Origin: Dendrocalamus latiflorus
Lineage: Eukaryota > Streptophyta > Magnoliopsida > Poales > Poaceae
Length of the DNA stretch: 64,000 nucleotides
Assembly: GCA_017311315.1 (NCBI GenBank)
Contig: CM029658.1
Span: forward strand, 33,147,327 to 33,211,326
Direction of reading: 5' to 3'
Both the position numbers and the translations under genes were made by a program. This document shows, piece after piece, positions 10,231-23,249 of the stretch (positions are counted from its first letter, which is position 1; every line of letters begins with the position of its first letter). The notes under the pieces are model-generated. The model was not told where the DNA came from, did not search any database, and was given only the letters and a program-made list of their open reading frames with translations.

Positions 10231-13200
10231 GGCTCTGTCGCACTGAAATTTGACTAGGAAAGTAGTATTGCGTAAAGTAGTATTTGGCTAAGTCCCAGTG
10301 AACAGCACCGTGTTTGCTAAACTTTGGCTCTATACTATTGTTGTCACGATATTCAATGGGATTGGACTAAGTAAGAACCAAAACCAAGACACATGTACAA
10401 ATAAGTCCGCAGGAAATGTAGATTTAAATACAACTAATCGAGCACTCAAACGATCTTGTATAGTCGACAAGACATTTCTTACATATATGCTCCACCGTAA
10501 GTAGTGCAGATACAATTTGTAGTAATATTACTGATCGAGCGCTCGATACTCCATTCAGATATGATCAACTTACAATTACCAAGCACATTGATATATACAC
10601 ACGTCAGGTGTGCTATATACAAGTGTGGAATGAAATCCCACGGCTGCCTCGCTCAGCGCACGAAGTGACCAATCCATGACGCCTACAAAGATAAAATGCG
10701 AGCATCAGAAACAGAACAAGAGATGGTGCAGCACATGTATTGCGAAAGTATGGACATGATCAGAAATTTGTTGCGTACTGCCGTTGGAATGACTAGATAA
10801 AATCAGAAAGATGCATCGGTGTAACAGTTGAAATGACTGAAAATAAAGAGTGGAATGCTGGAAGTAAGACTGAAACTAAAGAGGACTGGATAGATTTTGT
10901 CAGTTTTGGCCTCAGCACATGAATAATACCAGAATTTTGTCACCTTAAAAAGACATCATTTGCGCCACAACCCATGACACTTGTTTTTTCAAAATTGAAG
11001 ACTGAAAAGGAATGTGCAAAAATATAGGGATTTTTTTTGTACCAACTACCAAATATGGACCACATACATGATAACAAGTAATTGGGAACCAGTCAGAACC
11101 TTGCCATAAGCATAACTGGCTGAAAATCAACAAACCAACTATAGGACCGGTGTGAAAATAGACATGGGTGAATGGTGTCTTCAAATTTTTCTCTCAAGTA
11201 TTCATTGATTCTTTACCCCGATAGCTTTGAGAAGTTATGAAGATCAAGAAACCAAAATTTCAAAAATTCAATGTATTACAATAAAATTGACTCAGTGAAC
11301 AGTAAAAGCAATACCATATCAGATCCAAAAATCTATAACTTTTGATCCGTAGATCCAAAAGATATAAAAATTGAACCACGGCTAGATCATGACCTCAAGA
11401 AATTATCCCAACCAAAAATCTTTAAAGGACTTAAGAGAATTGGGATCTGTTGGTTCTTGAAGCTCTGCTGTACTAAAACTGGGTTAAAACCACAAATTGA
11501 GCTAACTCTTAAACCAAAGTTCCAAATGCTTGAAATTTGGTATTCACCATCTGTAGGATGTTAGGATCCTATTTCCAATCAATGATCAAAAAATCGTTGC
11601 CAAAGTTCTGATATTTTTCCGTTTGAAGGAAGATTGCACTAAAACCAAGCAAAAACCAAAAACATTGAATATGACTTGCTCGTGTATGAATGATGGCTAA
11701 GATGGCTCTAGATGTATTCCTATATATTACAGAAAGCTAGAACACCTAAGGAATTGAGGCAAAAATAACTGGATCAAGAAAACACTAAAAAAGATCAAAT
11801 CAAGCAAAATCCGAGCAGCTTTAAGACCTTGCCAAACCTGATGCCTAGATGGATGGAGATTGATATTCAAGTTATATCTATATCACTTACTCATCCTTGG
11901 AATCCAGTAAGATCAAGAAAGAGGAGAGAGAAGATCAAAACCAACAAAAACAAGAGCAAATAAACGAAAATAAGAGGGATACATGATAGATAAACAAAGT
12001 TGATATATTGCTACTTGAGGATAAAGGTTTTATAACCACTTCAGCTGGAAGACAAGAGAGCACACCACAACACTCACACTTCTCAAACCCTAACCCTAGA
12101 ACACCTAGCTTCAGTGAGTAAAGTTAGGATGGTTAGATGGTTAACTTGCATATCTCTATCCCAACTCGTTAAATTGACAAGGCAACTAGCCCCATCTAAC
12201 CCTAATAAATACTATCCACTTGACACAACATGGGTTTTACCCACACACTATACTTATGCATATTTTTCAAAGCACATAAAGCTGAATCCGCTAAGTTCTT
12301 AGCCTTTGATCCACTTAATCATCTTAGCTCCTCTATGACCTAAACCGCAATCCCAAGGGCTACTCAAGCCCTATGGTTTTGATGCAAGGTAGTTTCTGGT
12401 ATTTTAGTCAACTTACCAAAATACATTTTCTTGACATAGTCTTCATCTTTCTTTTTGCAAGCAATCACCATGCTTGCCACATGTAGATACACCACTGGAT
12501 TGCCACACGTCGGTAAGTCTCTTCTATTCTCGCTCCACTGGAGTACGCCTCACTTGGACCGACCATCCCACATGGCGCAACCTATTGCTCGATCTTTCGT
12601 TCAACATTTCCCACTTTTCTTATGCCACGCTTGAGCTCAGCCATCTCACTTGACATCCTTGATTGTTCTGGGCTTTGGCTCCTACATGAGCGTAACCTCG
12701 ATCTTCAATGTTGACCATATTTGACTCCAAGTGCCCTTGCACATCTAAAGAAGAAAAGATCATTTCTAGCCACAAGTTCTTCACAACTTAACTCACGTTG
12801 GCTAAAACATGCATCAAGCCACACATATGCACTGACCTAGGTCAAACTAAATTATCCCATGACTCAATATTTTCAAAATCATCCATTTTGGCCCAAGCAA
12901 CACAAGCTAGCCAGTCAGATCGTCGCCTCTGCAAACTATCCAGAAAAGTATGTAAATTTGTAAATTCAATATTCACTCCTCCAAAATGACAATGATTTGC
13001 CACAACAAAACCCTGAACCTTCTCGCATGATCCTTCAATCTCTTCCTTGATGAATCCATTGATAATTTCTCAAAAATACAAATAGAAGGTAATTTTTGAA
13101 TAAAAGAGGGAATTTTACAAATAGAAGCTCAAAATAGTCATACAAGCATTACAAAGAGTAAAGATAGCCATATGGACCATAAATAGAGTGAAGCTACTGA

Positions 13201-13784
13201 AAATGACAAGTTTTCCCCAAAAAAGCTTCAAACCCACCAAAACATAGGGAAATTTCACTTTATGTCCATATGAAAGAACATTTTTTCCTATTTAACCTTG
13301 GTTATGGTGAGAAGAGATCAAAAGATCAAGAGAATCACATCAAAAATATTAAAGCTCCAACTTGACAAGAATTCACACAAAAACTCCAAATCAATCATAG
13401 CAAAAACATTAAAGCTCTAACTTAGCAAGAATTCACACAAAAGCAACAAATCATGCTCTAGATATACATTTTTACCAATCTTTCTCCCTTTTTGACAATG
13501 GAATAATCAAGATGCACGGAAGACTATATAGCGGGAATGAAATGAAGTGGTTGTATTTTATTCAATTTTAGCTTAAGGAGCCATGAAAATTATCCAAAGT
13601 AACTTTACAAGTATTACACCCAACCATATTATGTGAAGGATTTATCTAGATAATGGCAAACTATATATAGCAAAGCTAAAGCCAAATAAGCAATAATATA
13701 AAATTAAATAGATTTTTAGGATGTTAAGTTTCTCAAGAACATAGTTTAGCCAAAGATATCAAAAATGAGCTAAGCTGTATCACA
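10231..13784. other. non-coding, probably old repeat DNA
   Basis: AT-rich, with no frame above about 80 codons that has recognisable content. The 11250-11960 part has many AAAACCAA words. The 12000-13480 part resembles non-coding interiors of large defective LTR elements, but no LTR pair or primer-binding site is seen. Confidence 0.5.
13338..13455. repeat. two-copy tandem repeat, about 60 bp unit
   Basis: The words ATTAAAGCTC, AACTT and AAGAATTCACACAAAA recur in the same order about 60 bp apart, giving two diverged tandem units. Confidence 0.75.
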
Positions 13785-14960
13785 TACGGTTTTTAATCTG
13801 AACCATCTGTGATAATTGCATACATCACAGATAGTTTTTAATCTGAACTATCTGTGATAATGCCACATCACCGATCCATGGCATCTCCCCTGGGATCATG
13901 ATCTCACATTTCTGTTCTCTCCGCATTGAACAGCAGGCACCGGTCTCCTCCCACTTCTTGTCCCTTATTACTCCCCCTCTCCCTTTCCCACTATTTCACT
14001 CCAAGAACCAATACTGATGAGTACATTCTTGTGCTTCTAGTTCATCCACTCCTTTGAAAGAAGCTCCAGCTCCTCCCATTGAACCAACAGGGTCAATCAC
14101 ATGAGCACGAGCAAAGAAACTACAATAACAAGTGAATTTGTTCTTTAAAAAATACACTTTTGATAAGAGTTTGCTACTACCTAATTCTACTATTATGTGT
14201 GTGCTTAGGTATTAAGAGGAGGTTACGCGCCAAGGCCCATGCAGCTATCGAACAGGTCTGGAAACTTCGGAGGCCATTTTGAGGCCCTAAACAACGTTTT
14301 TTTGGGGATTTCACTTTTTCAGAGTCTTGTGAATGAATCATCAGACCTGTGCTTATGGATTTTTGAATGTAACCTTTTGTTAGCTTTCAAGCAAGTCTAA
14401 GAACATCAAAAACAGAGTCTGTATGCAAAAGTTATGGCTATTTTATTGAGCAACACTGAAAGACCGAAACTGATGCACCGTGAAGATGATACATGGTCTG
14501 CGTGCCACTTGTTTTGGCCAAAACCAGTCTATGGTTCATGTCTGGGCGTGGCAAGGGAGGCAAGGGATAAGATTGAACTTAATAATATATGTGTGTATTT
14601 TTTTTCATGAATGGTTAATTTTAATTCATTTTGAGTTGATTGATTTGTGAAATAGATATCCTTGTTTCTGAAATGAATGTGAATTGGATGTATATGCGTA
14701 CTTGGTGTGTTTCTACTTGTTTCAAAGGGCATGACCAGCATTTCCTGATGCTAGCTAAAAATAGATTTAGCAATACAAAAGAATATCACAGACAGTTTTA
14801 TCTACAAACCATCTGTGAGACATAATCTATCATAGACAGTTTCATCTAAAAACCGTCTACAGTTGACTATCATGTCATTACTGACCCATAAACTCAGACG
14901 GCTCACGAAACCATCTATGATGACATTTTGGAACCGTCTATAATGACATTTTGGAGCAGG
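13785..14960. mobile_element. degenerate CACTA-like remnant
   Basis: Two clusters of decayed CACTA subterminal words (AACCATCTGTGATAA, ATCACAGACAGTTTT, AACCGTCTA), one at 13785-13870 and one at 14785-14945, flank about 0.9 kb without coding content. No CACTA termini or target duplication are readable, so the limits are approximate. Confidence 0.5.
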
Positions 14961-15039
14961 AGGTGGTTGCAATGCGGAGGTTGTGCAGCCCAGGAAGCTC
15001 CTGTCAGAGAAGAAGAAGAGGTGCTCGGACGATCAGCGT

Positions 15040-15220
15040 GTGTTACGACCAGTATGTGTGGTCGTTAAGACCAGATTGTATGGTTGTAACGACCAGCGTT
15101 GTGGTCATAAGTGCTGTGGTCGTAAGCGATGTCATCGTAGGCGCCGTAGTCATAAGTGCTGGGGTCATGGAGCCTATGTCTGCAATGGTCGTAACTACAG
15201 TGCTACGGTCGAAGTCTAGC
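15040..15220. repeat. array of GTGGTCGTAA-like decamers
   Basis: At least eight variants of GTGGTCGTAA are packed into 180 bp. This is the reverse complement of the TTACGACCAC decamer in the LTRs at 2260-2905 and 5072-5715. It may be a diverged LTR or leader of that element family. Confidence 0.6.
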
Positions 15221-16328
15221 TGAGGGTGAAGCCAGTGGTTATGTTAGTGCAGCCAGACACTGTAGCAGCCAACGATCACTGTAGCAATTGGTGGTAACTG
15301 TAGCAGGCGTCAGCATAGGTAGTCATGGATGACGTAGGTCGTCCTGTAGTCGGCAGTGGCTAAGTTGAGCGACATGGGCAGGTGGCTGAGTGGCGCGGTC
15401 AGGCGAACTACTCGGTGTGGATAGGATGTCATCGTCAGAGTCGTGTAGTCGGTGAGTGACTTGTTGTGAGGCTCACATGTAAGGAGAGTGAGTAAAAGGA
15501 AAGAAAATTGCCCCAAACACTCTCCGCCTCGTTCGACTCTGTTCTTGCTTCCTCCAGTCTCAGGTCTGCTCTGTTCCCCGTTTGACAACAGAGTGCTCGA
15601 GAGCGATTTGGGCGTGCAGATCCGGTGTCATTTCCCAACATCCAGGACTTGGAGTAGATGGTTTAGCTGAGGCAAATTCCCAATGCAGTGATGGCCAGGG
15701 TGAAGGCTCAGGATGGCGGTGGCTGAGGTGGAGGCCTCGCACGACAGCAGTCCAAGCTGTGGCTCTACACGTCAGTGGCAATGGCATGGTTAGCTCTTGA
15801 GAGCACCGCCCGCAGTAGAGGGGAGAGGTCTGGGAGCATAGAAGAAATGCCTATGAGTGCCATAGCCATGAGAGGAGCTAGGGGAGAAAAGGGCAAAGAA
15901 ACGCCATGTGAGAGAAGAAACCAACACAAGCTCTCCTGCCACTCGATCAATAATGGAGGGGGTTGGCAGTGGGCTGTTGCTAGCATTAAGTGCATGCCCC
16001 CCTTTTATCTTTAATACCATTGAGTCCAAACTCTTGGACCAACGCAAGTTAAGGCCACATGGGCAGTGATTCTTTTTGAGCTTGAACTCATGTGGAGGCA
16101 AGCTGGAGGCATAGCTGAAGAGGAAAGATAAGCTCGGAGGGCCTCTACCCAGATAAAGTCAAGTCTAGAGGATGCTCGGTGGGTGCCCGGGAGACACAGT
16201 CCGTGAAGCGGAGCGCACGGACGAGGCTGGGGGTACGCGTGGATGAAGGCCAAAGCAGAGTGCGAAGGTGACCTAGGGGGGCTAGGGCATGGTGTTCCGC
16301 ATCATAGGAGGTGTGACTTCTTATCCGA
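15221..16328. other. no gene; possible gypsy internal leader
   Basis: Moderate GC, with short frames in all phases and no domain. Its right edge abuts a gypsy-type primer-binding site, so at least its right part may be the untranslated leader of that minus-strand element. Confidence 0.4.
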
Positions 16329-16977
16329 GTCCCCACGGACGGTGCCAACTATCTTCGGTACGAATTCGGATAGTAAACTTAGAGGCACCCATGATCGGAT
16401 ACGGAGACTGCCGAGGATGCGAAGGGACTAATGGAGAAGCATTCAACCACCAAGTGTATTCAATATAGGTGTCTAGAGGTTACAAAATGGCATCCTCTCT
16501 CTCTCCCATTGCAATGGTTCCTATTTATAGGGGGAGAGAGGTGAGCATATGAAGTTACAAGTTTGCCCTCAAGGCCTAGCATACTTCTTGGGATATCTAC
16601 ATCATTTGCCCCACAGGGGGCTCCACCATGTCCGAGACCCTCGGACCCTCTCGGGGTCGGCCTTGCGTACCTCGCCCAGGGTTGGCCCCAGACCCTTCTA
16701 GGGTTAGCCTTGTGCACCTCGCCCGGTACCTTGTCCAGGGTTGGCCTCGGACCCCTCCGGGGTTGGCCTTGCATACCTTGTCTAGGGTTAGCCCTGGACA
16801 ACTCTGGGGTTGTCCCCACGCACCTCACCTGGGGTTATCCCCAGACCCTTCCGAGGTTGGCTTTGTGCACCTCGCCCGAGGCTAACTTGGGACTTAGCTT
16901 GGGGTGGACCCTTCAACAAGTGCCATCACTCCTACGTGGTTGTGGGCCTGAGGTCGCGTAGAGACCCTCCCCTAACA
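16329..16977 (-). mobile_element. Ty3/gypsy 5' LTR with primer-binding site, minus strand
   Basis: On the minus strand TTGGCACCGTCCGTGGGGA (16328-16347) is close to the TGGCGCCGTCTGTGGGGA primer-binding site of RIRE2-like grass gypsy elements. The LTR lies to the right, to about CCTAACA at 16977. It has a minus-strand TATA (CCTATAAATAGG) at 16529-16540. Only one LTR is recognisable. The coding part is absent from the window. Confidence 0.65.
16640..16890. repeat. tandem repeat inside the gypsy LTR
   Basis: Five or six units of about 45-55 bp combine GGGTTGGCCTTG, CACCTCGCC and CAGACCCTTC. They lie in U3, upstream of the minus-strand TATA. Confidence 0.75.
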
Positions 16978-18937
16978 AGTTTAAATTAATGACCTTTGTT
17001 AGCTAAGGTTAACAGCTACTGACCAGTGGGCCATCCTCATTTAATTGCGTCCCTATCCATATGACAACTGGACCCCACGTCCACTTAAATTAATGTTAAG
17101 CCAGTTTTAAAAGTCAGGGCCACTGACAGTGGGCCCAAGTAACTGTGGACACAGCACATGGACCCCACCTGTTAGTCTCTTAGCCATTTTCCTTTAGGAA
17201 AATAATCCTTTTTAAATTAAAATCCTGTGGGACCCCATGTCAGTCTCTGTAGCATTTTCCAATAGAAAATTATTTCAAAATTTTAATTAAAACATGTGGG
17301 TTCCCATGTCAATGAGAGTAACATCTCTCCTCTTTCTTTTCCTTGATTTATTTTTTGTTTTAAATTTCAAATGATTTGCTCTCACTCATTCTAGCTTCAA
17401 ATTTGATGAAATTTGTTTCTACAATTTTCTAAATTCTAGACCTATCTAATGGCACTAGTTTTATTCAATTTGTAGTTTATTTGAATTTTTTATTTATATT
17501 TATTTGTTCCACTCTTGCATGTTTTCCGATGCGATCACCCGAATAGAGTACGAAGACGCTGAGGAGCTGCAGTTCGATCAAGCTCAAGAATTCCAAGACC
17601 ACCTTACTTATGAGTCAGGTGAGTTAATAGTTTGATCATATTAAATCTATATTTTATGCAAATTTATATTTTTAAATTATCAAATTGCATACTTTATTTA
17701 TTATGCAAATGTATGTTAAGCTTAAGGTAGATACATGCCTACTTGATATTGTAATATTATTATGTCATCCTTTGATACTTGAATCACCTAATCGTTGTGA
17801 CCCTAGATAATTAATGGTAACTTTACTAGCTATAGTTGTACTTAAGCGCCATGGTAGTCTTGCGTATGCATCAGGGCACTAGTTGCCCTAACCATCATCT
17901 TTTAATCATGAAAATTTGTTTTGAGCAGTCATTGGCGGGAGATGATAGACATGTTTGAGATAACTTAGTTTATACTTCTCAAAACCCTAAATTTTTTGTT
18001 ACCATATCTTGGCAGATGGAATCATGGCTGGAACGGATATAGCATGTGAAATTGTGGAATGTGGCATGTACCACCCAGATAACTTTATGGACTTAATCCT
18101 GTGATGATCTTCTAATGTAAAATAGTATAACCATGAGTCTATAATGGATACAACTTGACTAAATAATTTGTATCCACCAGTGTGGGTTGCACCACTGGAG
18201 TGACCCACAAGTCATGTTGCTGGTTTTAAGCCATTGTAGATACGGGTCATGTTGCTGGTGTAAACTACTATGTGGTGCAAGAGAGGGTTTGGGTATGGTG
18301 GACGTAACCTTCCTTAGGTGAAACCTCGGCCAGTGTAACTTACACTAGGGGATACATTATAAAGGCCTTGTTACTAGGGGATACATTGTAAAGGCCTTGT
18401 TAAGCTTTGCATGTATAAATATTGTATTTTATATATTGGCTCATAGAGCACTGTTGCTTGTGATCACACTCGCTCACAAAAATCCCTAGAACCTATGGAT
18501 CGAGGGCACTACACATACTTCAATGATCAAGGAGCTGACGGTGAGGAAGATGGTGGGGCTTAATATCTAGTAGGCTGGGTCTCCCCAGTCTAGCTAAAGT
18601 GGGGTTTGCATGTACCAATATTATCCAGATCTTTGGTTAATATCTGTCACATACAAACTTTTTCTAGTCACTTACCTATGGTGAGATGCGCTCTCCCCTA
18701 GTTTCTTCCCCTACCACTTTCGTAAATTTTATGTAATGTACCTTATGGCCTAGTCGGCTTTATTGTAAACTTGACCTGATGTAGTTTGTTTAAACTCTGG
18801 TATTGTAATATTAATGTATGATTCAGTTTATGTCCTATATGAAATGAGTCAGTAATATATCTGTGGGCACTATTTAGTGATTAGGAATAGTGTTGTGGTT
18901 TCATGGAGGACTCTGGATTGGCTAAATCTGGGTCCAA
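16978..18937. mobile_element. probable LTR-like insertion cutting the Sirevirus RT
   Basis: The right edge, GGGTCCAACA at 18937, abuts a copia reverse transcriptase frame cut in mid-domain, so it is an insertion or rearrangement boundary. The stretch is non-coding, with LTR-like composition (AT-rich interior, GGACCCCAC words, a late polyadenylation-like region near 18720-18850). The left boundary and target duplication are not seen. It may be a solo LTR. Confidence 0.4.
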
Positions 18938-18939
18938 CA

Positions 18940-19573
18940 AAGAGCATGTTTGAGACCGCATAGCGTCTTGGAGAGTTTATACACGTGGTTTGATTTCTTT
19001 TGATCCTCAGAACCGGACGATCATTTAATAAATACTAGTTTGACTATTCTATCATTTAGAAAAACATTGTTAACATCCATTTAATATAATTTAATACCAA
19101 AACATGATGTAACAACAAGTAATATGCGAATTGATTTAAGTCTAGCTACGTGAAGCAAATGTTTCACTAAAATACAAAACTTTGACTTGAGTGAATCTTT
19201 GAGCTACCAATCTAGCCTTGTTTCCTACCACAACTCTATTTTCATCTTGCTTGTTTCGGAAGACCCATTTTTGTGCCAATGATGTTGTGTTCCTTGGGTC
19301 TTTTCACTAATGTCCAAACATTATTTAGGCAAAGTTATATAGTTCTTCGTGCATTGAGTTCACCCAATCTAGATCTTCGAGTACATCATCTACATGTTTA
19401 GGTTCAAAAGAGGAGACAAATGAATAATGTTCACAATAAGAAGCAACATGAGGTCGAGTTTGGATATCCTTACTAACATCACTCAACATTTGATTTATTG
19501 GATGATCCTTCACAATAGCATTGTGAATCTTTGAAGGGATGTTCGACGGTTGGTTTACTTCCTTATCCTCCAC
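18940..19573 (-). pseudogene. copia reverse transcriptase, 5' part
   Basis: Minus-strand reading gives HYSFVSSFEPKHVDDVLEDL and WVNSMHEELYNFA, the canonical start of the copia RT. Further left, in other frames, come YQMDVNNVFLN and DQKKSNHVYKLSKTLCGLKH, after which the domain is cut. The catalytic YVDD region is missing. Confidence 0.8.
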
Positions 19574-19779
19574 TTCTTCAATTTATGCTTAACTTGGTGT
19601 AGTGGAGAAGGCAATTTAACTTGAGTGGATGAATGTGGTTCGTTAGAGACTTCTTTAGACTTGATATCTCTAATTTGTATGTTCTTCATGACTTGCCTCA
19701 ATCTTTCATCACCTACATCATCTAAATTCTCCTGCTCTTTTTGAGAGCTGTTAGTTTCATCAAATTATACATCACACGT

Positions 19780-20720
19780 CTACTCAACTAAACCGGAGGT
19801 TTTATTGAAGACACGATAAGCCTTACTATTATATGAATAACCAAGAACAAATCCAACATCACAATGATTTTGAAATTTTGTAAGACGAACACTTTTCCAT
19901 AAAATGTAACACTTACAAATAAAAATATGGAAAAAAGGAGATGTTCGATTTTCTTCCAATGAGAAGCTGCCATATGAAGTGTTTTTCAAAAGCCGATGCA
20001 AATAAAGATGGTTTGTGGTATGAAAAGCGGTATTGATTGCTTCCACCAAAAAATTATCAGAAGTGTTATACTCATCAAGAATTGTCCTTGCCATTTTATT
20101 TAGTGTTTGATTTTTCTTTCTAACTCCATTTTGCTCTGAAGTGTAAGTTGCGAAAAATTTATGCTTTATTCTAAATTCATCACAAAAATCTTTAATTTTA
20201 GTGTTCTTTAACCCTAAGCCATTATCACCGTGGATTTCTTTATTTTGAAATGAAATTTATTTTGGGCACTTTTTAACAAAGCTTTTGAAAATACCAGAGG
20301 CTTTGGCTTTGTGATGTAGAAAGAAAACTTAAGTGTACTTCGAACAATCATCCACAATAACTAAATAATAACTATTGCCCCCGATGCTCTTATAGGTTGT
20401 TGGCCTAAACAAATCCATGTGTAGAAGATCTAATGGCATAGAAAAGTATATGATACTTTAGGAAGAATGAGAATTAGCCACTTGCTTTTCGACTTGACAA
20501 GCACTACAATCTTCTTTTTCTCAACTTCGCATCTTTCAAGCCCACAATAAAGTCATATTTGAAAATTTTTTAGTTGAATGATCCCCACATGAGCTAGCCG
20601 CTTATACCAAATCCAACCCAAAGAGGTTTTTCCAATTAAACAAGTTTTCAAACACAAATCATTTGAAGAGAAATTCACTAAGTAGAGATTGCCAAATCGA
20701 AAGTCTTTAAAAACTAAATC
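19780..20720 (-). pseudogene. copia integrase remnant
   Basis: The frame at 19780-20094 reads MARTILDEYNTSDNFLVEAI, LYLHRLLKNTSY and VGFVLGYSYNSKAYRVFNK. This is the C-terminal part of the copia integrase core and the adjoining domain. To the right the core is broken by frequent stops (ASSFSFQNKEIHGDN-like words). Confidence 0.78.
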
Positions 20721-20776
20721 ACCTTATTTTTATTTTGAAATCAAGACACCATCTTGAGAGAAAGTGCAAATGAGAC

Positions 20777-21010
20777 CTAGATCACATAATTAAGCAATGG
20801 ACAGAAATTAAAATTCAAAGCCTCAATAAGTGATACATGGGAATTGGAAATGTCATTTGAGATAGCGATTTTACCTAATCCTATTACATTTCCTTTGCTA
20901 TTGTCCCCAAATGTGATTTTCTTATTGCCTCCACTTTCAAAAGTGGTGAACATTTTCCAGTCTATGGTCATGTGTTAAGTGCAACTGCTATCAAGCACCC
21001 AAAATCTTCC
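20777..21010 (-). pseudogene. copia protease remnant
   Basis: MTIDWKMFTTFESGGNKKIT followed by FGDNSKGNVIGLGKIAISN corresponds to the segment after the active-site D-S-G-C-T-x-H-M-T of Sirevirus protease. The active-site part is only readable out of frame near 20975-21005. Confidence 0.7.
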
Positions 21011-21259
21011 ACTGGTTTTGTAGTTCACCTATAAAAGAAAAATCAAGTTCCTTTAGGTACCTAAATTTATTTGTGTTCTTAGAGGTTAGTAACTAAGGCT
21101 TTGGGCACCCGAATGTCATTCTTAGATTTCTTAAGCATGTAAGATGAATCATAAATTCCGAAAGATGGAGTCTTACCAACAAGACATGAATTTTGCAAAT
21201 GCCTCACCACGACACTCAATACTTGTTATTTTCTTTTACAAACCTTATGGGCTTGTAAA

Positions 21260-23130
21260 TTATCTTCTTACCTTTCTTTGAATGAACCAAAGCCCTTCCT
21301 TGTTGAATGAGTGCCTTTGCTCACTCAATAGCTTGTTAAGGATTGCCTTGCCCTTGAAGCATCTCTCCAAGTTCTTACTTAGCTTTGTGACTTGCTCTTT
21401 TAATTCATTATTTTTAACAATGAGCAATGAATCACATGGGTTAGCCATACATGAGCTAGAATCAGTTTTAGAGGTGCATGGCATGGCTAATAAATCATCA
21501 TAAGAGGTAGAGACACTAGTTTTAGCAATAATGTAAGGAGCCATCTCTACACTAGGCAAGTCATTAATGATATTGCAATTAGTTTCAACACTAGCATGAG
21601 ATTTAGTGAGGTCTTTGAGAAAGAGACAGTCATGAGCTTCCTTTAGCTCCTCGTAAGAATCTTTTAGAGAGAGAGAGAGAGATTCGCTCTTCAAGACCTT
21701 GAATTTTGACTTCTACATCCTGGGGTACTCATTTAAGCCCTTAAGCATATCTACTAAATTGTCATAAAAAGGCTCATCATCAACAACAATGGATTTTATC
21801 TTATCCCCTTTTGCCATGAGGCATATGGGAGAGGAGAAAAGAGATAGAGCCTCCTTGATAGCAATGCCAACAAGTCCCCTCTTCTTGGAGGACCCATCAT
21901 CATTTGAATCATAGTTAGAATGCTCCTCATCGGAGTTCCACTCTCGAATGTGTACGTCATCTTTGCCATCCTTTTGAAGCTTCTTGAAAAGCTTCTTCTT
22001 GCCATTGAAATCATTCTTCTTGGATGACTTGGCCTTGTCATCCTTCTTGTTTGAATAATAAGAGGTGATGTGCCCCTTCTCATCGCACTCATAACAACGG
22101 ATGTTGTTATAGCACTTGTTGTTGGAGGAAGAGTATCCTTTCTTGCTCCTATTCAAGTTAGCGCTTCGGTTTGAGCATCTCCTCATGAACTTCTTTATTC
22201 TCTTCACAAGGTGAGCCATCTCTTCTTCGGAGTCATCCTCATCATCCTCCATCTTATCGCACTGATAACAACAGATGTTGTCATAGCACTTATTGTTGTT
22301 GGAGGAGTGCCCTTTCTTGCTCTTGTCGAAGTTAATGCTCCGGTTTGAGCACCTCCTCATGAACTTCTTCATTCTCCTCGCAAGGAGAGCAATCTCTTCT
22401 TCATAGTCATTCTCATCATCCTTCATCTCATCACTTGATTCTGCTTTTGCCTTGAAAGCAGTATCTTCTTCTTGGAGGAGGATTGCTCCAAAAGCTCTTT
22501 CTTGTCCTGCTTGTACAACTCATTGGTTATGAGGGTGCCCTAGAGTCTGGTAGGCACCACCCTTGGCAATTCGGGTGAGTTAAGGAATAATGTCATCAAA
22601 GTCTCATATTTCTTCAGTGGGGTCCTAAGCATCTTGTGAATAATATCAACATCGGTTAGTGAAGTGCCTAGGCCCTTAAGCTTATTTACAATGTTATGGA
22701 GTGTAGAATATATCTCATTTATGTTTTCATGAGACAACATTATAAATGTTTTGATATTTGATTCAGAGTCTATGCAATTTGGCCTCTTTGACCGTAGATG
22801 TGCCCTTATGGATTTCTAAGGGTGTAGTCCATATTTCATGAGCAGTTTCTAAATTGCTTACTCAGATTGAACTCATCTACGTTCAAAACTCCAAAAAAGC
22901 ATTCATCACTTGAGCATTAGGGTGAGTGTTTCGCTCCTCAAGATCTCTGGAATGTGTTGGATCAAGAGGCATAACGAAACCCTCACTCACAATCCTCCAT
23001 ATAATCAGGCTCATGGTTTTTAAATATGTATTCATGCAAATTTTTCAATAAGCATAATTAGAACCATCAAATAGAGGTGCCTTCCCTAGGATATACCCTG
23101 ACTAGCCATCCTTGTTCTCTAGATGGTAAA
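21260..23130 (-). pseudogene. Sirevirus-like Gag remnant
   Basis: Three frames make up the remnant. 22540-22740 has the INEIYSTLHNIVNKLKGLGT UBN2 segment. 21713-22426 is acidic, then basic, with knuckles CYQCDK and CYECDEKGHI. 21260-21694 has SYDDLLAMPCTSK and an ELKEQVTKLSKNLERC coiled coil, a region typical of Sirevirus Gag. About 60 residues around the knuckle are tandemly duplicated. The whole is split by frameshifts and is non-functional. Confidence 0.8.
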
Positions 23131-23150
23131 GCCTAATAAAGAGAGACCAA

Positions 23151-23163
23151 ACTCTGATACCAC
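23151..23163 (-). other. primer-binding site of the Sirevirus-like element
   Basis: The minus strand reads TGGTATCAGAGT, complementary to the 3' end of initiator tRNA-Met. It lies directly inside the LTR that starts TGTAGGATC at 23165 on the + strand. Confidence 0.85.
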
Positions 23164-23249
23164 TTGTAGGATCAAGGATCAAGGGGGTGGATAGGAGGTT
23201 TTTAAATTGATTGGGTTAAATCATGATTTTTAGCAAGTATGAGCTTAAT

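Noticed and set aside
10640..10690. Minus-strand terminal exon of an unknown gene
   Set aside because: A TTTGTAG acceptor and a short frame ending in TGA are present, but no upstream exon or known protein supports it.
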